A DNA stretch of 64,000 bases, from contig CALSOH010000001.1 in NCBI GenBank assembly GCA_943787925.1, positions 186,001 through 250,000 on the forward strand, written 5' to 3'. The DNA comes from TMED14 sp003507115 (GTDB lineage Bacteria; Bacteroidota; Bacteroidia; Flavobacteriales; Schleiferiaceae). Positions 33,011-41,175 of the stretch are shown piece by piece (the stretch's first letter is position 1; each line of letters opens with the position of its first letter). Made by a program: the position numbers and the translations under genes. Under the pieces are notes generated by a model, which saw only the letters and a list, made by a program, of their open reading frames with translations, did no database searches and was not told where the DNA came from.

Positions 33011-34845
33011 CAGTACGGGGGGAGTTCAGTTCGGACACTGTGAACGCGGTATTCACCGACTAGGCTGCCTTCTACCATGGTTTTTTCAAGAAGGGGTCTA
33101 CTCACGTCTCCATGAATGTACTTTTCCATCATGAGACTCGCGATGGGGGCGGCCCAGCGAGAACCCCAGTAGCCATTTTCCACGATAATAGCTAGGGCAA
33201 TTTTAGGATTGTCCACGGGAGCAAAGGCCATAAAGATGGAATGGTCCTGCCCGTGAGGGTTTTCCGCCGTGCCCGTTTTCCCCGCCATCGGAAGCCCGTC
33301 CAAGCGCGAAGCCCGAGCCGTGCCGCTCTCGAACACGTCAGCCATACCCTGAATGATGATATCAAAGTGTTCGGGGTCGATGGTCGTCACATGTTTGAAG
33401 TGGAATATTTCGGGATCCACAGGGTTCGACCCGATTTGCCGAACCACGTGAGGGGTATACCAATACCCTCGGTTGGCCATAGCCGCCGCCACATTCGCCA
33501 ACTGGATGGGTGTCACCACCAATTCCCCTTGGCCAATCGCCAAAGAAATGACCGTGGGCGATTTCCACCGGTCGGATCGATAGACCCGATTGTAGTAGGA
33601 GCCATCCGGAACAAAACCTCTTCGGCCTGTTGGGAGGTCTACCCCCAGAAATTGTCCTAATCCAAAACTCGTTACATGCTTGTGCCATTGGTTGACTCCC
33701 TGAGAGGCCGTCGGAAATTTATCGAGGGTCTTCTTGAGGATTTGGCAGTGATAGTTGTTACACGACTTAGAAATCGATTGCCGCAAATCCAGGGTCCCCG
33801 CCTTACAGTGGCAACCGACGTGAAGGCGGCCAAAATGGTACCCATCTATGCAGGTGAATTGGGTTGCCGGCGTGATGACCCCTTCTTGCAAGGCAATCAG
33901 CGCATTGAGTACTTTGAAAGGAGACCCTGGGGGATATTCTGCCAGTATTCCCCGGTCATAGAGAGGTTTATTGATCGAATCCGTGTAGAGGCGCGAATAA
34001 TTCCGTGACCGATAGCGACCGACCAGGGCGTTGGGATCGTAGTTCGGTGCGCTGACCAGGGCTAAGATCTCGCCCGTCTGAGGTTCGATGGCCACGATGG
34101 AGCCCCGTTTTCCGGACATCAAAAGTTCCCCATAGGCTTGCAGCGTCGCATCCAAAGTGAGCGTCAGGTTTTCTCCGGGAACGGGCTTTTGATCATACTT
34201 CCCCCCTTGTAAAGGCCCTACATCGCGATTGAGGTTGTCCACCGTAATGTATCGCCTGCCTGCCTTGCCTCGGAGGGCCTCCTCATAACTAGCCTCGATT
34301 CCCGAGATTCCGATATAATCGCCCATCTCATATTCGGGTTTTTTGCCGAGTAGATAATCATTGACTTCAGAGACATAGCCCAATACGTTGCCGCCGGTGG
34401 GGGTGATGTACTTCCGCAAGATGCGCCGCCGCAGATGGATGCCGGGGTAAAAGGAAATTTCTTCTTGAATTCGCGCGTAATCATTCGCGGTTAATCCTCG
34501 TAGGATTGCACTTGGCCGAAAAGGGGAATAAACTTTAGCTTTTTGCAGGGCACGGGTGAGACGATCCACCTCCTCCCCGAGTAAGGAGGCGAGTCGGACG
34601 GTGTCTATATTTTTCATTAATCGGGGCGTGGCCTCGACGTCATAGGCAATTTGGTTGGAAGCCATGACCTGACCATTTCGGTCGAGCATAACCCCTCGGG
34701 GGGCAAATACTTTCTCAATCCGCTGGGCATTATTGGCGGCATTCAACGTATATCGTTCGTCGATCAGTTGAATGTAAAAAAGTCGTGCGATGAAGATGCC
34801 GGTCGCACCAAAGAGCAAGAAGAAGTAGAGGCTAGTTCGCTTCAT
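33010..34845 (-). CDS. mrdA: Penicillin-binding protein 2 (elongation transpeptidase)
   Basis: A 611-residue class B PBP, the crosslinking partner of RodA. One N-terminal membrane helix (about residues 4-22) leads to the dimerisation/pedestal domain with EKVFAPRGVMLDRNGQVMA. The transpeptidase domain carries the nucleophile in PPGSPFK (SxxK), SKSCNN (SxN) and KTGTAENP (KTG). The start at 34845 overlaps the mreD stop (ATGA). The longer open frame to 35019 reads through mreD and is not used. Beta-lactams of the mecillinam type would target it. Confidence 0.95.
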   Translation of the reverse strand: MKRTSLYFFLLFGATGIFIARLFYIQLIDERYTLNAANNAQRIEKVFAPRGVMLDRNGQVMASNQIAYDVEATPRLMKNIDTVRLASLLGEEVDRLTRALQKAKVYSPFRPSAILRGLTANDYARIQEEISFYPGIHLRRRILRKYITPTGGNVLGYVSEVNDYLLGKKPEYEMGDYIGISGIEASYEEALRGKAGRRYITVDNLNRDVGPLQGGKYDQKPVPGENLTLTLDATLQAYGELLMSGKRGSIVAIEPQTGEILALVSAPNYDPNALVGRYRSRNYSRLYTDSINKPLYDRGILAEYPPGSPFKVLNALIALQEGVITPATQFTCIDGYHFGRLHVGCHCKAGTLDLRQSISKSCNNYHCQILKKTLDKFPTASQGVNQWHKHVTSFGLGQFLGVDLPTGRRGFVPDGSYYNRVYRSDRWKSPTVISLAIGQGELVVTPIQLANVAAAMANRGYWYTPHVVRQIGSNPVDPEIFHFKHVTTIDPEHFDIIIQGMADVFESGTARASRLDGLPMAGKTGTAENPHGQDHSIFMAFAPVDNPKIALAIIVENGYWGSRWAAPIASLMMEKYIHGDVSRPLLEKTMVEGSLVGEYRVHSVRTELPPY

Positions 34846-35351
34846 CGCTTCCCACTGGGTTTCATGAGCGTCGCAGCGAGGTATATCAGCAAGGTGGTTG
34901 TACCCGCTGACACGATTGTTCGCCAGACATAGCCCCAGAAAGCATAAAGCCCATGGGCATCCACTGCGAATAAGAAGGCATGATGCGCAACAACACTGAG
35001 TCCCGTATAGGTAATCCATTTGCCAGGTCCCATGTCAGACAAGGTGAAGCCCAAATCTTCTTCCGCTGCTCGAGGTAACACCGAAGCGAGAAGGGAGGGG
35101 CGGAAGTAGCCAATGAGGCTGGTAGCCATGAGATGCATTCCTCCACTGTGCATTTGGAAGTCCATCCAAGCGCCTAGGAAGGCACCTGTAAGCAATAGGG
35201 TCATCCTGGACCAGGTTGCCGGGGCTAGCAGGATGACGAGGACATAGAGATAGGGATTGAGGTATCCATAAATATGTACTTGACTCAGCACGAAGCTCTG
35301 GAAGAGCAGGATAACGAGGGACCACAAGGCCCAGGGTTGCCAGTATCTCAT
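34842..35351 (-). CDS. mreD: Rod shape-determining protein MreD
   Basis: A 169-residue membrane protein with about five helices, starting MRYWQPWALWSLVILLFQSFVL. It contains the family's small polar spots in YLNPYLYVLVILLAP and GAFLGAWMDFQMHSGGMHL. It links MreC to the RodA-PBP2 synthase in the elongasome. Its position between mreC and mrdA, with 4-base ATGA overlaps on both sides, makes the call firm even though MreD sequences vary widely. Confidence 0.9.
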   Translation of the reverse strand: MRYWQPWALWSLVILLFQSFVLSQVHIYGYLNPYLYVLVILLAPATWSRMTLLLTGAFLGAWMDFQMHSGGMHLMATSLIGYFRPSLLASVLPRAAEEDLGFTLSDMGPGKWITYTGLSVVAHHAFLFAVDAHGLYAFWGYVWRTIVSAGTTTLLIYLAATLMKPSGKR

Positions 35352-36145
35352 GGTTCCAGCAATGTGCGTTGCTCCTCGGCGAGGATATTCTTTACGATAT
35401 AAGCTGCTTGCTGCCTGCTCACCCCGCCCCAAATTCGGAGTGTGGCGCGCTGAGTAAAAGTGGAGGAATCTGTACGGACGTCCACCACCATGCCAATGGG
35501 CCATCCAGCGGGAAAAATCGCCGAACGGGCGTCGGTGACCACGGTGTCGCCAAGTTGGAGTTTTGCCTCTAAAGGGATGTCTTCAAAGTCGACCAAGTTT
35601 GGAGCCCCTCCGGCCCACACGACTGTCCCAAAGTGGCCGGAACGGCGGACCGTTCCGGAAATTCTGGACTCGCTATGCAGGAGCGAAATGACTTTGGAAA
35701 AATGCGGGCTTGTTTGGCTGACCACGCCCAAAACACCGTCTGAGGATAGAACCCCTTGGCCCGGCTCGACGCCGTCTTGACTTCCGCGATTGAGCAAAAG
35801 CACATTGTTGAGCAGGTGGGAGGTCGAATAGATGACTTCGCTGGCGGTCCAAGAGAATTGGTTGCTGTCCACGGCATTGATGGGCCGGGCGGCAGGTTGG
35901 CTCAACTGGGCCCTGAGCGAAGCGTTCTCAGCTTGCAACCGAAGGTTGTCGGATTCCAGGTCAAAGTATGCCCGCCAGCCATCTGTCGTAGCATTCCATT
36001 GGGCTTGGGTTTCGAGGACTCGAGACCAATATAGCGAAGTATGCATGGGGGAATCTCGGTACGTCAAGGCCAAGCCGGTCATCTGGAGTCCCAAGAAGAC
36101 CAGAATAAGCCGATAGCGCAAGAAAAAGCGCAGGACGTTCCGCAT
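35348..36145 (-). CDS. mreC: Rod shape-determining protein MreC
   Basis: A 265-residue protein with one N-terminal helix, a coiled coil (DLESDNLRLQAENASLRAQLSQ) and a periplasmic beta domain with NNVLLLNRGSQDGVEPGQGVLSSDGVLGVV and FPAGWPIGMVVDV, both typical for MreC. It organises PBP2 and RodA on the periplasmic side. It lies 4 bases after mreB and overlaps mreD by 4 bases. Confidence 0.93.
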   Translation of the reverse strand: MRNVLRFFLRYRLILVFLGLQMTGLALTYRDSPMHTSLYWSRVLETQAQWNATTDGWRAYFDLESDNLRLQAENASLRAQLSQPAARPINAVDSNQFSWTASEVIYSTSHLLNNVLLLNRGSQDGVEPGQGVLSSDGVLGVVSQTSPHFSKVISLLHSESRISGTVRRSGHFGTVVWAGGAPNLVDFEDIPLEAKLQLGDTVVTDARSAIFPAGWPIGMVVDVRTDSSTFTQRATLRIWGGVSRQQAAYIVKNILAEEQRTLLEP

Positions 36146-36149
36146 GAGC

Positions 36150-37178
36150 TTAGCGCATCAAAAGAGTCCGGTATTTCTCCAGATTTTTCAAAGCAATGCC
36201 CGTGCCTCGCACGACGGCGCGTAGGGGATCTTCCGCGACATAAACGGGTAAATCCGTTTTGGCCGAGATGCGTTGATCCAATCCGCGTAACATGGAACCG
36301 CCACCCGCCATATAGATTCCTGAGTTGTAGATGTCCGCTGACAATTCTGGGGGAGTCATGGACAGGGCTTCCATGACGGCATCCTCGATGCGGGTCAAGG
36401 ATTTGTCCAACGCGCGGGCAATCTCTTTGTAGGAGATATCCACTTGCTTTGGCTTGCCCGTAATCAAGTCCCGGCCCTGAACGCTCATGTCATCAGGGGG
36501 GTTGGATAAGTTCTCAATGGCTGCACCCACCGTGATTTTGATCATTTCGGCTGTGCGTTCACCCACATAGAGGTTGTGTTGAGAACGCATGTAGTAGGCG
36601 ATATCGTTGGTAAATACATCCCCGGCCACTTTCACACTCTTGTCGCAGACGATGCCACCCAAAGCCATGACCGCAATTTCGGTGGTACCGCCACCGATGT
36701 CGATGATCATGTTACCCTTGGGTTCCAACACGTCCACCCCGATACCGATCGCAGCGGCCATGGGTTCGTGGATGAGGTAGACTTCCTTGGCGTTGGCATG
36801 CTCAGCGGAGTCGCGAACGGCGCGCTTCTCCACTTCGGTAATGCCCGAAGGAATGCAAATAACCATCCGCAAGGAGGGGGTGAGCCATTTATTCTTCAAT
36901 ACGGGAATGCTCTTGATCATCTCGCGAATCATGTGCTCGGAGGCGACGAAGTCGGCTATGACCCCGTCTTTCAAGGGGCGAACGGTCCGGATGTTCTCGT
37001 GTGTCTTGCCGTGCATTTGCATGGCCTCGTGGCCAATGGCCAGGATGGCATTGGTGGTGCGATCCATGGCGACAATGGACGGGGCGTCCACGACCACTTT
37101 GTCGTTGTGAATGATGAGCGTATTGGCCGTTCCGAGGTCAATCGCGATGTCGTAGGTCAAAAAGTCAAACAGTCCCAT
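36150..37178 (-). CDS. mreB: Rod shape-determining actin homologue MreB
   Basis: A 342-residue actin-like ATPase that forms membrane-bound filaments and directs lateral wall growth. It shows the phosphate 1 motif DIALDLGTANTLI-like (IAIDLGTANTLI), PSIVAMD, phosphate 2 in NMIIDIGGGTTEIAVMALGG, and the adenosine motif MAGGGSMLRGLDQ. Length and motifs are canonical, so the organism is probably rod-shaped. It follows purH after 12 bases and is read from the purH promoter or a site within purH. Confidence 0.97.
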   Translation of the reverse strand: MGLFDFLTYDIAIDLGTANTLIIHNDKVVVDAPSIVAMDRTTNAILAIGHEAMQMHGKTHENIRTVRPLKDGVIADFVASEHMIREMIKSIPVLKNKWLTPSLRMVICIPSGITEVEKRAVRDSAEHANAKEVYLIHEPMAAAIGIGVDVLEPKGNMIIDIGGGTTEIAVMALGGIVCDKSVKVAGDVFTNDIAYYMRSQHNLYVGERTAEMIKITVGAAIENLSNPPDDMSVQGRDLITGKPKQVDISYKEIARALDKSLTRIEDAVMEALSMTPPELSADIYNSGIYMAGGGSMLRGLDQRISAKTDLPVYVAEDPLRAVVRGTGIALKNLEKYRTLLMR

Positions 37179-37190
37179 GGTCTTCGTATG

Positions 37191-38714
37191 TCAATGTTTA
37201 AAATGGCGAATGCCCGTCATGACCATAGCCATGCCGTTGGCGTCACAGTAATCGGTGCTCAATTGGTCCTTGATGGAACCTCCTGGTTGTATCACTGCCC
37301 GGATGCCGGCTTCGTATGCAATTTCCACACAATCTGGGAAAGGAAAAAATGCATCCGAGGCCATCACGGCACCTTCGAGTGAAATTCCAAACGATTGGGC
37401 CTTCTGAATCGCTTGCTTCAGGGCGTCCACGCGAGACGTCTGGCCGGTTCCGCTCGCAATGAGCTGACGGTCTTTGGCCAACACAATCGTATTGCTCTTG
37501 GTGTGCTTGCACACGGCGGAGGCAAAAAGCAAATCGTCCACTTCTTGAGCGGAGGGCGCGCGCTGGGTGGCTACAGTCAAATCGGCTTCGCTGTCGCGGT
37601 GGCTGTCTCGAGCTTGGAGCAAGACCCCGTTTAGGGTTGAACGCACCAAATGTTGGGGCCAAGCACAGGGCTGGCTCTCCAAGATGATGCGATTTTTCTT
37701 GCTCTTCAAGATGTCCAAAGCGGCCACACTATACCAAGGAGCGATGACTACCTCAAAGAATAAATCGTTCATCTTGGCAGCTGTTTCTTCGTCCACCGCC
37801 TCGTTGCAGGCGATCACCCCTCCAAAGGCAGACACCGGATCAGCCGCCAGTGCGCGGTCCCAGGCCTGGCTGAGGCTCGCTGCTGATGCCATGCCGCAGG
37901 CGTTGTTGTGTTTGATGATGGCCACCGTGGGGTCCTCACCGCCTTCGGCGCAGAAGAGCATGGCGGCATCAATATCCAGCAAATTGTTATAGCTCAACTC
38001 CTTTCCGTTGTGTTGGACGAAGAGCTCATCGAGGTTGCCGATAAACCACGCGGGCTGGTGGGGATTCTCCCCATATCGAAGCGCACGGCGCTCGCCAGGA
38101 AGGCCCGGGAAGGGCTTAGATTCGCCGGCAAACCAGGCACTAATGGCTCCGTCGTAGTGGTGGCTTACTTGGAAGCTGCGTCCCGCAAAGGCCTTGCGTT
38201 GCTCCAAGGTCGTTTGCGCCCCTTGTTCAGTTAGGATATGCAAAACTTCGGCGTATTCGAGGCGCGAGGAAACCATCCACACGTCCGTGTAGTTTTTGGC
38301 CCCGGCACGGATGAGGGAAATGCCCCCGATGTCAATTTTTTCAATGATGTCCTCCACGGAGGCCCCGGACGCGACGGTATCTTCAAAAGGGTAGAGGTCG
38401 ACGATGACCAAGTCAAAACTGGGAATGTTTCGCTCAGTGACTGTCTTCGCATCAGCCGGGTTGGCCCTGCGCCAGAGAATGCCACCGAATACATGGGGGT
38501 GAAGGGTTTTGACCCGGCCATCCAAAATACTCGGGAATCCTGTGACCTGCTCAATGGGTGTGGAAGGAAGCCCTTCCGATTCAATAAATGTTTGTGTTCC
38601 TCCCGTTGAATACATCGCCACACCCTGATTGTGCAGGGCGTGAAGGATGGGAGCCAGGCCATCTTTGTGGTAGACCGAAATAAGGGCAGAACGTACAGGG
38701 GTAAGCGCAGACAT
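37191..38714 (-). CDS. purH: Bifunctional AICAR formyltransferase/IMP cyclohydrolase
   Basis: A 507-residue enzyme for the last two steps of IMP synthesis. The N-terminal cyclohydrolase (about 1-190) has ALISVYHKDGLAPIL, YSTGGTQTFIESEGL, TGFPSILDGRVKTLHP and DLVIVDLYPFEDTV. The C-terminal formyltransferase has LRYGENPHQPAWF, the IIKHNNACGMA segment and DAFFPFPDCVEIAYEAGIRAVIQPGGSIKD. The ATG at 38714 gives the standard start and lies 22 bases after a promoter box; the upstream in-frame ATG at 38732 is inside the leader. purH at the head of the mre operon is a known arrangement in this phylum. Confidence 0.96.
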   Translation of the reverse strand: MSALTPVRSALISVYHKDGLAPILHALHNQGVAMYSTGGTQTFIESEGLPSTPIEQVTGFPSILDGRVKTLHPHVFGGILWRRANPADAKTVTERNIPSFDLVIVDLYPFEDTVASGASVEDIIEKIDIGGISLIRAGAKNYTDVWMVSSRLEYAEVLHILTEQGAQTTLEQRKAFAGRSFQVSHHYDGAISAWFAGESKPFPGLPGERRALRYGENPHQPAWFIGNLDELFVQHNGKELSYNNLLDIDAAMLFCAEGGEDPTVAIIKHNNACGMASAASLSQAWDRALAADPVSAFGGVIACNEAVDEETAAKMNDLFFEVVIAPWYSVAALDILKSKKNRIILESQPCAWPQHLVRSTLNGVLLQARDSHRDSEADLTVATQRAPSAQEVDDLLFASAVCKHTKSNTIVLAKDRQLIASGTGQTSRVDALKQAIQKAQSFGISLEGAVMASDAFFPFPDCVEIAYEAGIRAVIQPGGSIKDQLSTDYCDANGMAMVMTGIRHFKH

Positions 38715-38736
38715 GGATGTGGAGAAAATCAAGAAT

Positions 38737-38744
38737 CAAAGGTA
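38737..38744 (-). promoter_or_regulatory. -7 element of the purH-mre operon promoter (TACCTTTG)
   Basis: Exact TAnnTTTG on the minus strand, 22 bases before the purH ATG. Confidence 0.6.
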
Positions 38745-38767
38745 GGGATTCCGTGGCATGGACTTTG

Positions 38768-38775
38768 TAAATTTC
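38768..38775 (+). promoter_or_regulatory. Possible -7 element of the permease gene (TAAATTTC)
   Basis: TAnnTTTG with the last base changed, 7 bases before the ATG at 38783 and divergent from the purH promoter. Confidence 0.3.
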
Positions 38776-38782
38776 ACCACCT

Positions 38783-40033
38783 ATGCGCAAAATATCCGCC
38801 CTCCTTTCTGAATCCTTCCGCTTTGCCTGGATGGCACTGATTTCCAATCGATTGCGCACCTTTTTAAGTCTTCTAGGTATTACGATTGGCATTTTTGCCA
38901 TCATCGCGGTGTATGCCATTGTGGATAGCCTTGAGCGGAATATTCGCCAATCGGTCGATAGCCTAGGAAGTGACGTGGTATACGTCCAAAAATGGCCCTG
39001 GGGAGGAGGCGACGGGGAATATGCGTGGTGGAAGTATTTCCAGCGCCCGGAAGTGGGCATGAATGACTTCAAGCGCCTTAGTGCCAGGAACCCCAGAACG
39101 GCTGATTTTATCACCTACATCGTCGGGAGCAACGAGACCGTGAAAATGGGCAATTCGAGTGTGGAAAGGGTGGAAGTAAACGGCATCACTTTTCACTACG
39201 GTGCATTAAATGCGCTCAACGTGGAAAGCGGTCGTTATTTTTCCGAAAGCGAAATGAATTCTGGACGGAGTGTGGCGTTACTCGGTGCGGATGTTGCCGC
39301 GGGATTGTTCCCCAATGGCCAGGCCATTGGAGAAAGTGTCCAATGCTACGGCCGCACGTTTGTCATCATTGGGGTATTGCCCAAAGAAGGGGCCAATCTG
39401 ATTGGCCAAAGCCATGACACCAAGATGTTGATTCCAGCCACTCTCTTCACAGCGCTGAAAGGCGATGAAATGGGTGGCTCAGCCATTCAAGCGAAGGTCA
39501 AGCCCGGCTTTACCACCTTGGAGTTAAAGGAAGACTTGCGCATGCACATGCGGGCTATTCGCCGATTGAAGCCGATAAGTGAAGACAATTTCACCCTCAA
39601 TGAAACCTCCGTCTTTTCGCAGGGTTTGGACACGATGTTCAGCGCCATCGGCATGGCAGGAACCGTCATTGGTGGTTTTTCCATTTTAGTCGGGGGGTTT
39701 GGCATAGCCAACATCATGTTCGTCTCCGTGCGTGAACGGACCGGACAGATCGGCATTCAAAAGGCCCTTGGCGCCACCCGGGCGTTTATCCTGACTCAAT
39801 TTTTGGTCGAGGCTACGGTGCTTTCGGTGGTTGGCGGAGTTGTTGGGCTCGTTTTAGTGGCGGGTCTGATGGCTGCTGGGACAGCGATTTCTGGTTTTGA
39901 GCTGGCTATGAGTTTGAATAATGTGGCAACAGGGGTACTCCTATCGGCGACCATCGGCCTCCTGTCCGGCTTCGCGCCGGCTTCCATGGCTGCGCGCCTC
40001 GATCCCGTTGAGGCTATCCGATTCAATCAATAG
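38783..40033 (+). CDS. MacB/FtsX-type ABC transporter permease
   Basis: A 416-residue permease with the FtsX/MacB layout: one helix near the N-terminus (MALISNRLRTFLSLLGITIGIFAIIAVY), a large periplasmic MacB_PCD domain (about residues 45-265) and three C-terminal helices. The family coupling segment VRERTGQIGIQKALGATRAFILTQFLVEA is between the second and third helices, and DPVEAIRFNQ ends it. Such proteins move lipoproteins, peptides or antibiotics by mechanotransmission and need a separate ATPase, which is not next to this gene. It shares a divergent promoter region with purH. The substrate is unknown. Confidence 0.88.
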   Translation: MRKISALLSESFRFAWMALISNRLRTFLSLLGITIGIFAIIAVYAIVDSLERNIRQSVDSLGSDVVYVQKWPWGGGDGEYAWWKYFQRPEVGMNDFKRLSARNPRTADFITYIVGSNETVKMGNSSVERVEVNGITFHYGALNALNVESGRYFSESEMNSGRSVALLGADVAAGLFPNGQAIGESVQCYGRTFVIIGVLPKEGANLIGQSHDTKMLIPATLFTALKGDEMGGSAIQAKVKPGFTTLELKEDLRMHMRAIRRLKPISEDNFTLNETSVFSQGLDTMFSAIGMAGTVIGGFSILVGGFGIANIMFVSVRERTGQIGIQKALGATRAFILTQFLVEATVLSVVGGVVGLVLVAGLMAAGTAISGFELAMSLNNVATGVLLSATIGLLSGFAPASMAARLDPVEAIRFNQ

Positions 40034-40039
40034 ATCCCC

Positions 40040-40462
40040 CTACAAGGCGTCGGCGACTGCACGGCACACGGCTTCAAGTTTGGCCTGATCCGCCGGGCTA
40101 AAAGCATCTTTGGTGTGGCTGTCAATGTCGAGTTGACCGATGAGTTCCCCGTCTTTGTAGATGGGTACGACAATTTCGGACTGCGTTTCGATGGAGCAGG
40201 CTAGATAGTTGTCCTGAGCAGAGACATCGGGCACGACAAAGACCTCTCCGCTTTCTGCGACCTGACCACAAATCCCTTTGCCAAAAGGAATGCGGGTATG
40301 GTCAGTGCTCGCGCCGACATATGCACCCAATTCCAGCATACGGGCCTCCGAATCCATCCAATAAAACCCGACCCAATTGTAGTGAGGATGCTCAGCTTGC
40401 AGATTTTTGCAGAGCGCTAGATGCGCATCAAATGCGGTCTCAATTTGAGATTTCCAGTTCAT
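40040..40462 (-). CDS. GAF-domain free methionine-(R)-sulfoxide reductase
   Basis: A 140-residue single GAF domain. The pattern YNWVGFYWMDSEARMLELGAYVG, RIPFGKGICGQVAES and DNYLACSIETQSEIVVPI, then GQLDIDSHTKDAFSP, matches the fRMsr family, which reduces free Met-R-sulfoxide. The two cysteines (in GKGICG and LACS) are 24 residues apart, the same spacing as E. coli Cys94 and Cys118. The third cysteine, ten residues before the first, is a histidine here, so the disulfide relay must differ. It follows dgkA after 20 bases in one transcript, an unexplained pairing. Confidence 0.82.
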   Translation of the reverse strand: MNWKSQIETAFDAHLALCKNLQAEHPHYNWVGFYWMDSEARMLELGAYVGASTDHTRIPFGKGICGQVAESGEVFVVPDVSAQDNYLACSIETQSEIVVPIYKDGELIGQLDIDSHTKDAFSPADQAKLEAVCRAVADAL

Positions 40463-40482
40463 ACGAATGGGGAAGAATAGGT

Positions 40483-40872
40483 TTAGGGGGCAAGAAGCGC
40501 TGAAATTTTTGGGTAAAACAAAACGATCGCGGCCGCCACGGCGAAAACAGAGGCCATCAGCACGGCCCCTGCCGCTAGATCTTTTGTGCGCTTCATGGCA
40601 GGATGATCATGGGGTTGCACAAAATCGCAGAGGGCCTCAATGGATGAGTTGACCAATTCTAGTCCCATAATCAATCCATACAGAGAGAAGACAATGGCCC
40701 ATTCCGTGGCCGAAAGACCGACCCACACTCCAGTCAAACTCACCAAAACGACCGCCACAATGTGCACGCGCATCGTTAATTCACTCTCCCAGCTGAGCGT
40801 AATCCCATTCAAGGCTTGACGCATACGTTTCAAACTATGAAGGACGAAGCGGAGCGGACGATTCAATTTCAT
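40483..40872 (-). CDS. dgkA: Diacylglycerol/undecaprenol kinase family membrane protein
   Basis: A 129-residue protein with three membrane helices and the DgkA signature GLELVNSSIEALCDFV followed by KRTKDLAAGAVLMAS. Gram-negative DgkA recycles diacylglycerol. Short forms in Bacteroidota may act on undecaprenol instead, and sequence alone does not separate the two. An exact -7 box 4 bases before the ATG predicts a leaderless mRNA. The GAF-type reductase gene is downstream in the same transcript. Confidence 0.88.
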   Translation of the reverse strand: MKLNRPLRFVLHSLKRMRQALNGITLSWESELTMRVHIVAVVLVSLTGVWVGLSATEWAIVFSLYGLIMGLELVNSSIEALCDFVQPHDHPAMKRTKDLAAGAVLMASVFAVAAAIVLFYPKISALLAP

Positions 40873-40876
40873 GCTT

Positions 40877-40884
40877 CAAAGGTA
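40877..40884 (-). promoter_or_regulatory. -7 element of the dgkA promoter (TACCTTTG)
   Basis: Exact TAnnTTTG on the minus strand, 4 bases before the dgkA start. Confidence 0.65.
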
Positions 40885-41140
40885 GGACCGCCCGGTTTGA
40901 TTCTTAAAACGCTCTATTCGCTTGGAGGAGTAGTCTTTTTGTATGGCATCAGGACGTTCTTCCGCACAGATATTTTTTGGAAAAAACATGAGCTATCATG
41001 CAAAGTTTGGACCCGTGAAGATGGACCTCGGAGAATACGTTCAACCTTCTGATCATTTCGCAATCTCAATGGGGTTGAACGCAGAGGCGTTGATGCGGGT
41101 CGCTCGGGAAGAAATCCCAAATCGTCAAAGCCAAACGCAT
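40885..41140. other. Intergenic region before the T9SS cluster; no gene supported
   Basis: About 260 bases between the dgkA promoter and the promoter at 41141. Short frames exist (for example 40943-41197 plus) but none has recognisable composition, and that one would run across the downstream promoter and start codon. No hairpin with a T tract is evident. It probably contains upstream control sequence for the T9SS cluster. Confidence 0.4.
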
Positions 41141-41148
41141 TACCTTTG
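41141..41148 (+). promoter_or_regulatory. -7 element of the T9SS cargo/SprF cluster (TACCTTTG)
   Basis: Exact TAnnTTTG, 27 bases before the ATG at 41176. The three genes downstream run on with gaps of 13 bases or less and could share this promoter. Confidence 0.6.
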
Positions 41149-41175
41149 TTTAATTATCCTAAAAGAAACCTCCTC

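Noticed and set aside
38238..38609. 123-codon plus-strand frame within purH
   Set aside because: Antisense shadow of purH with no family signature.
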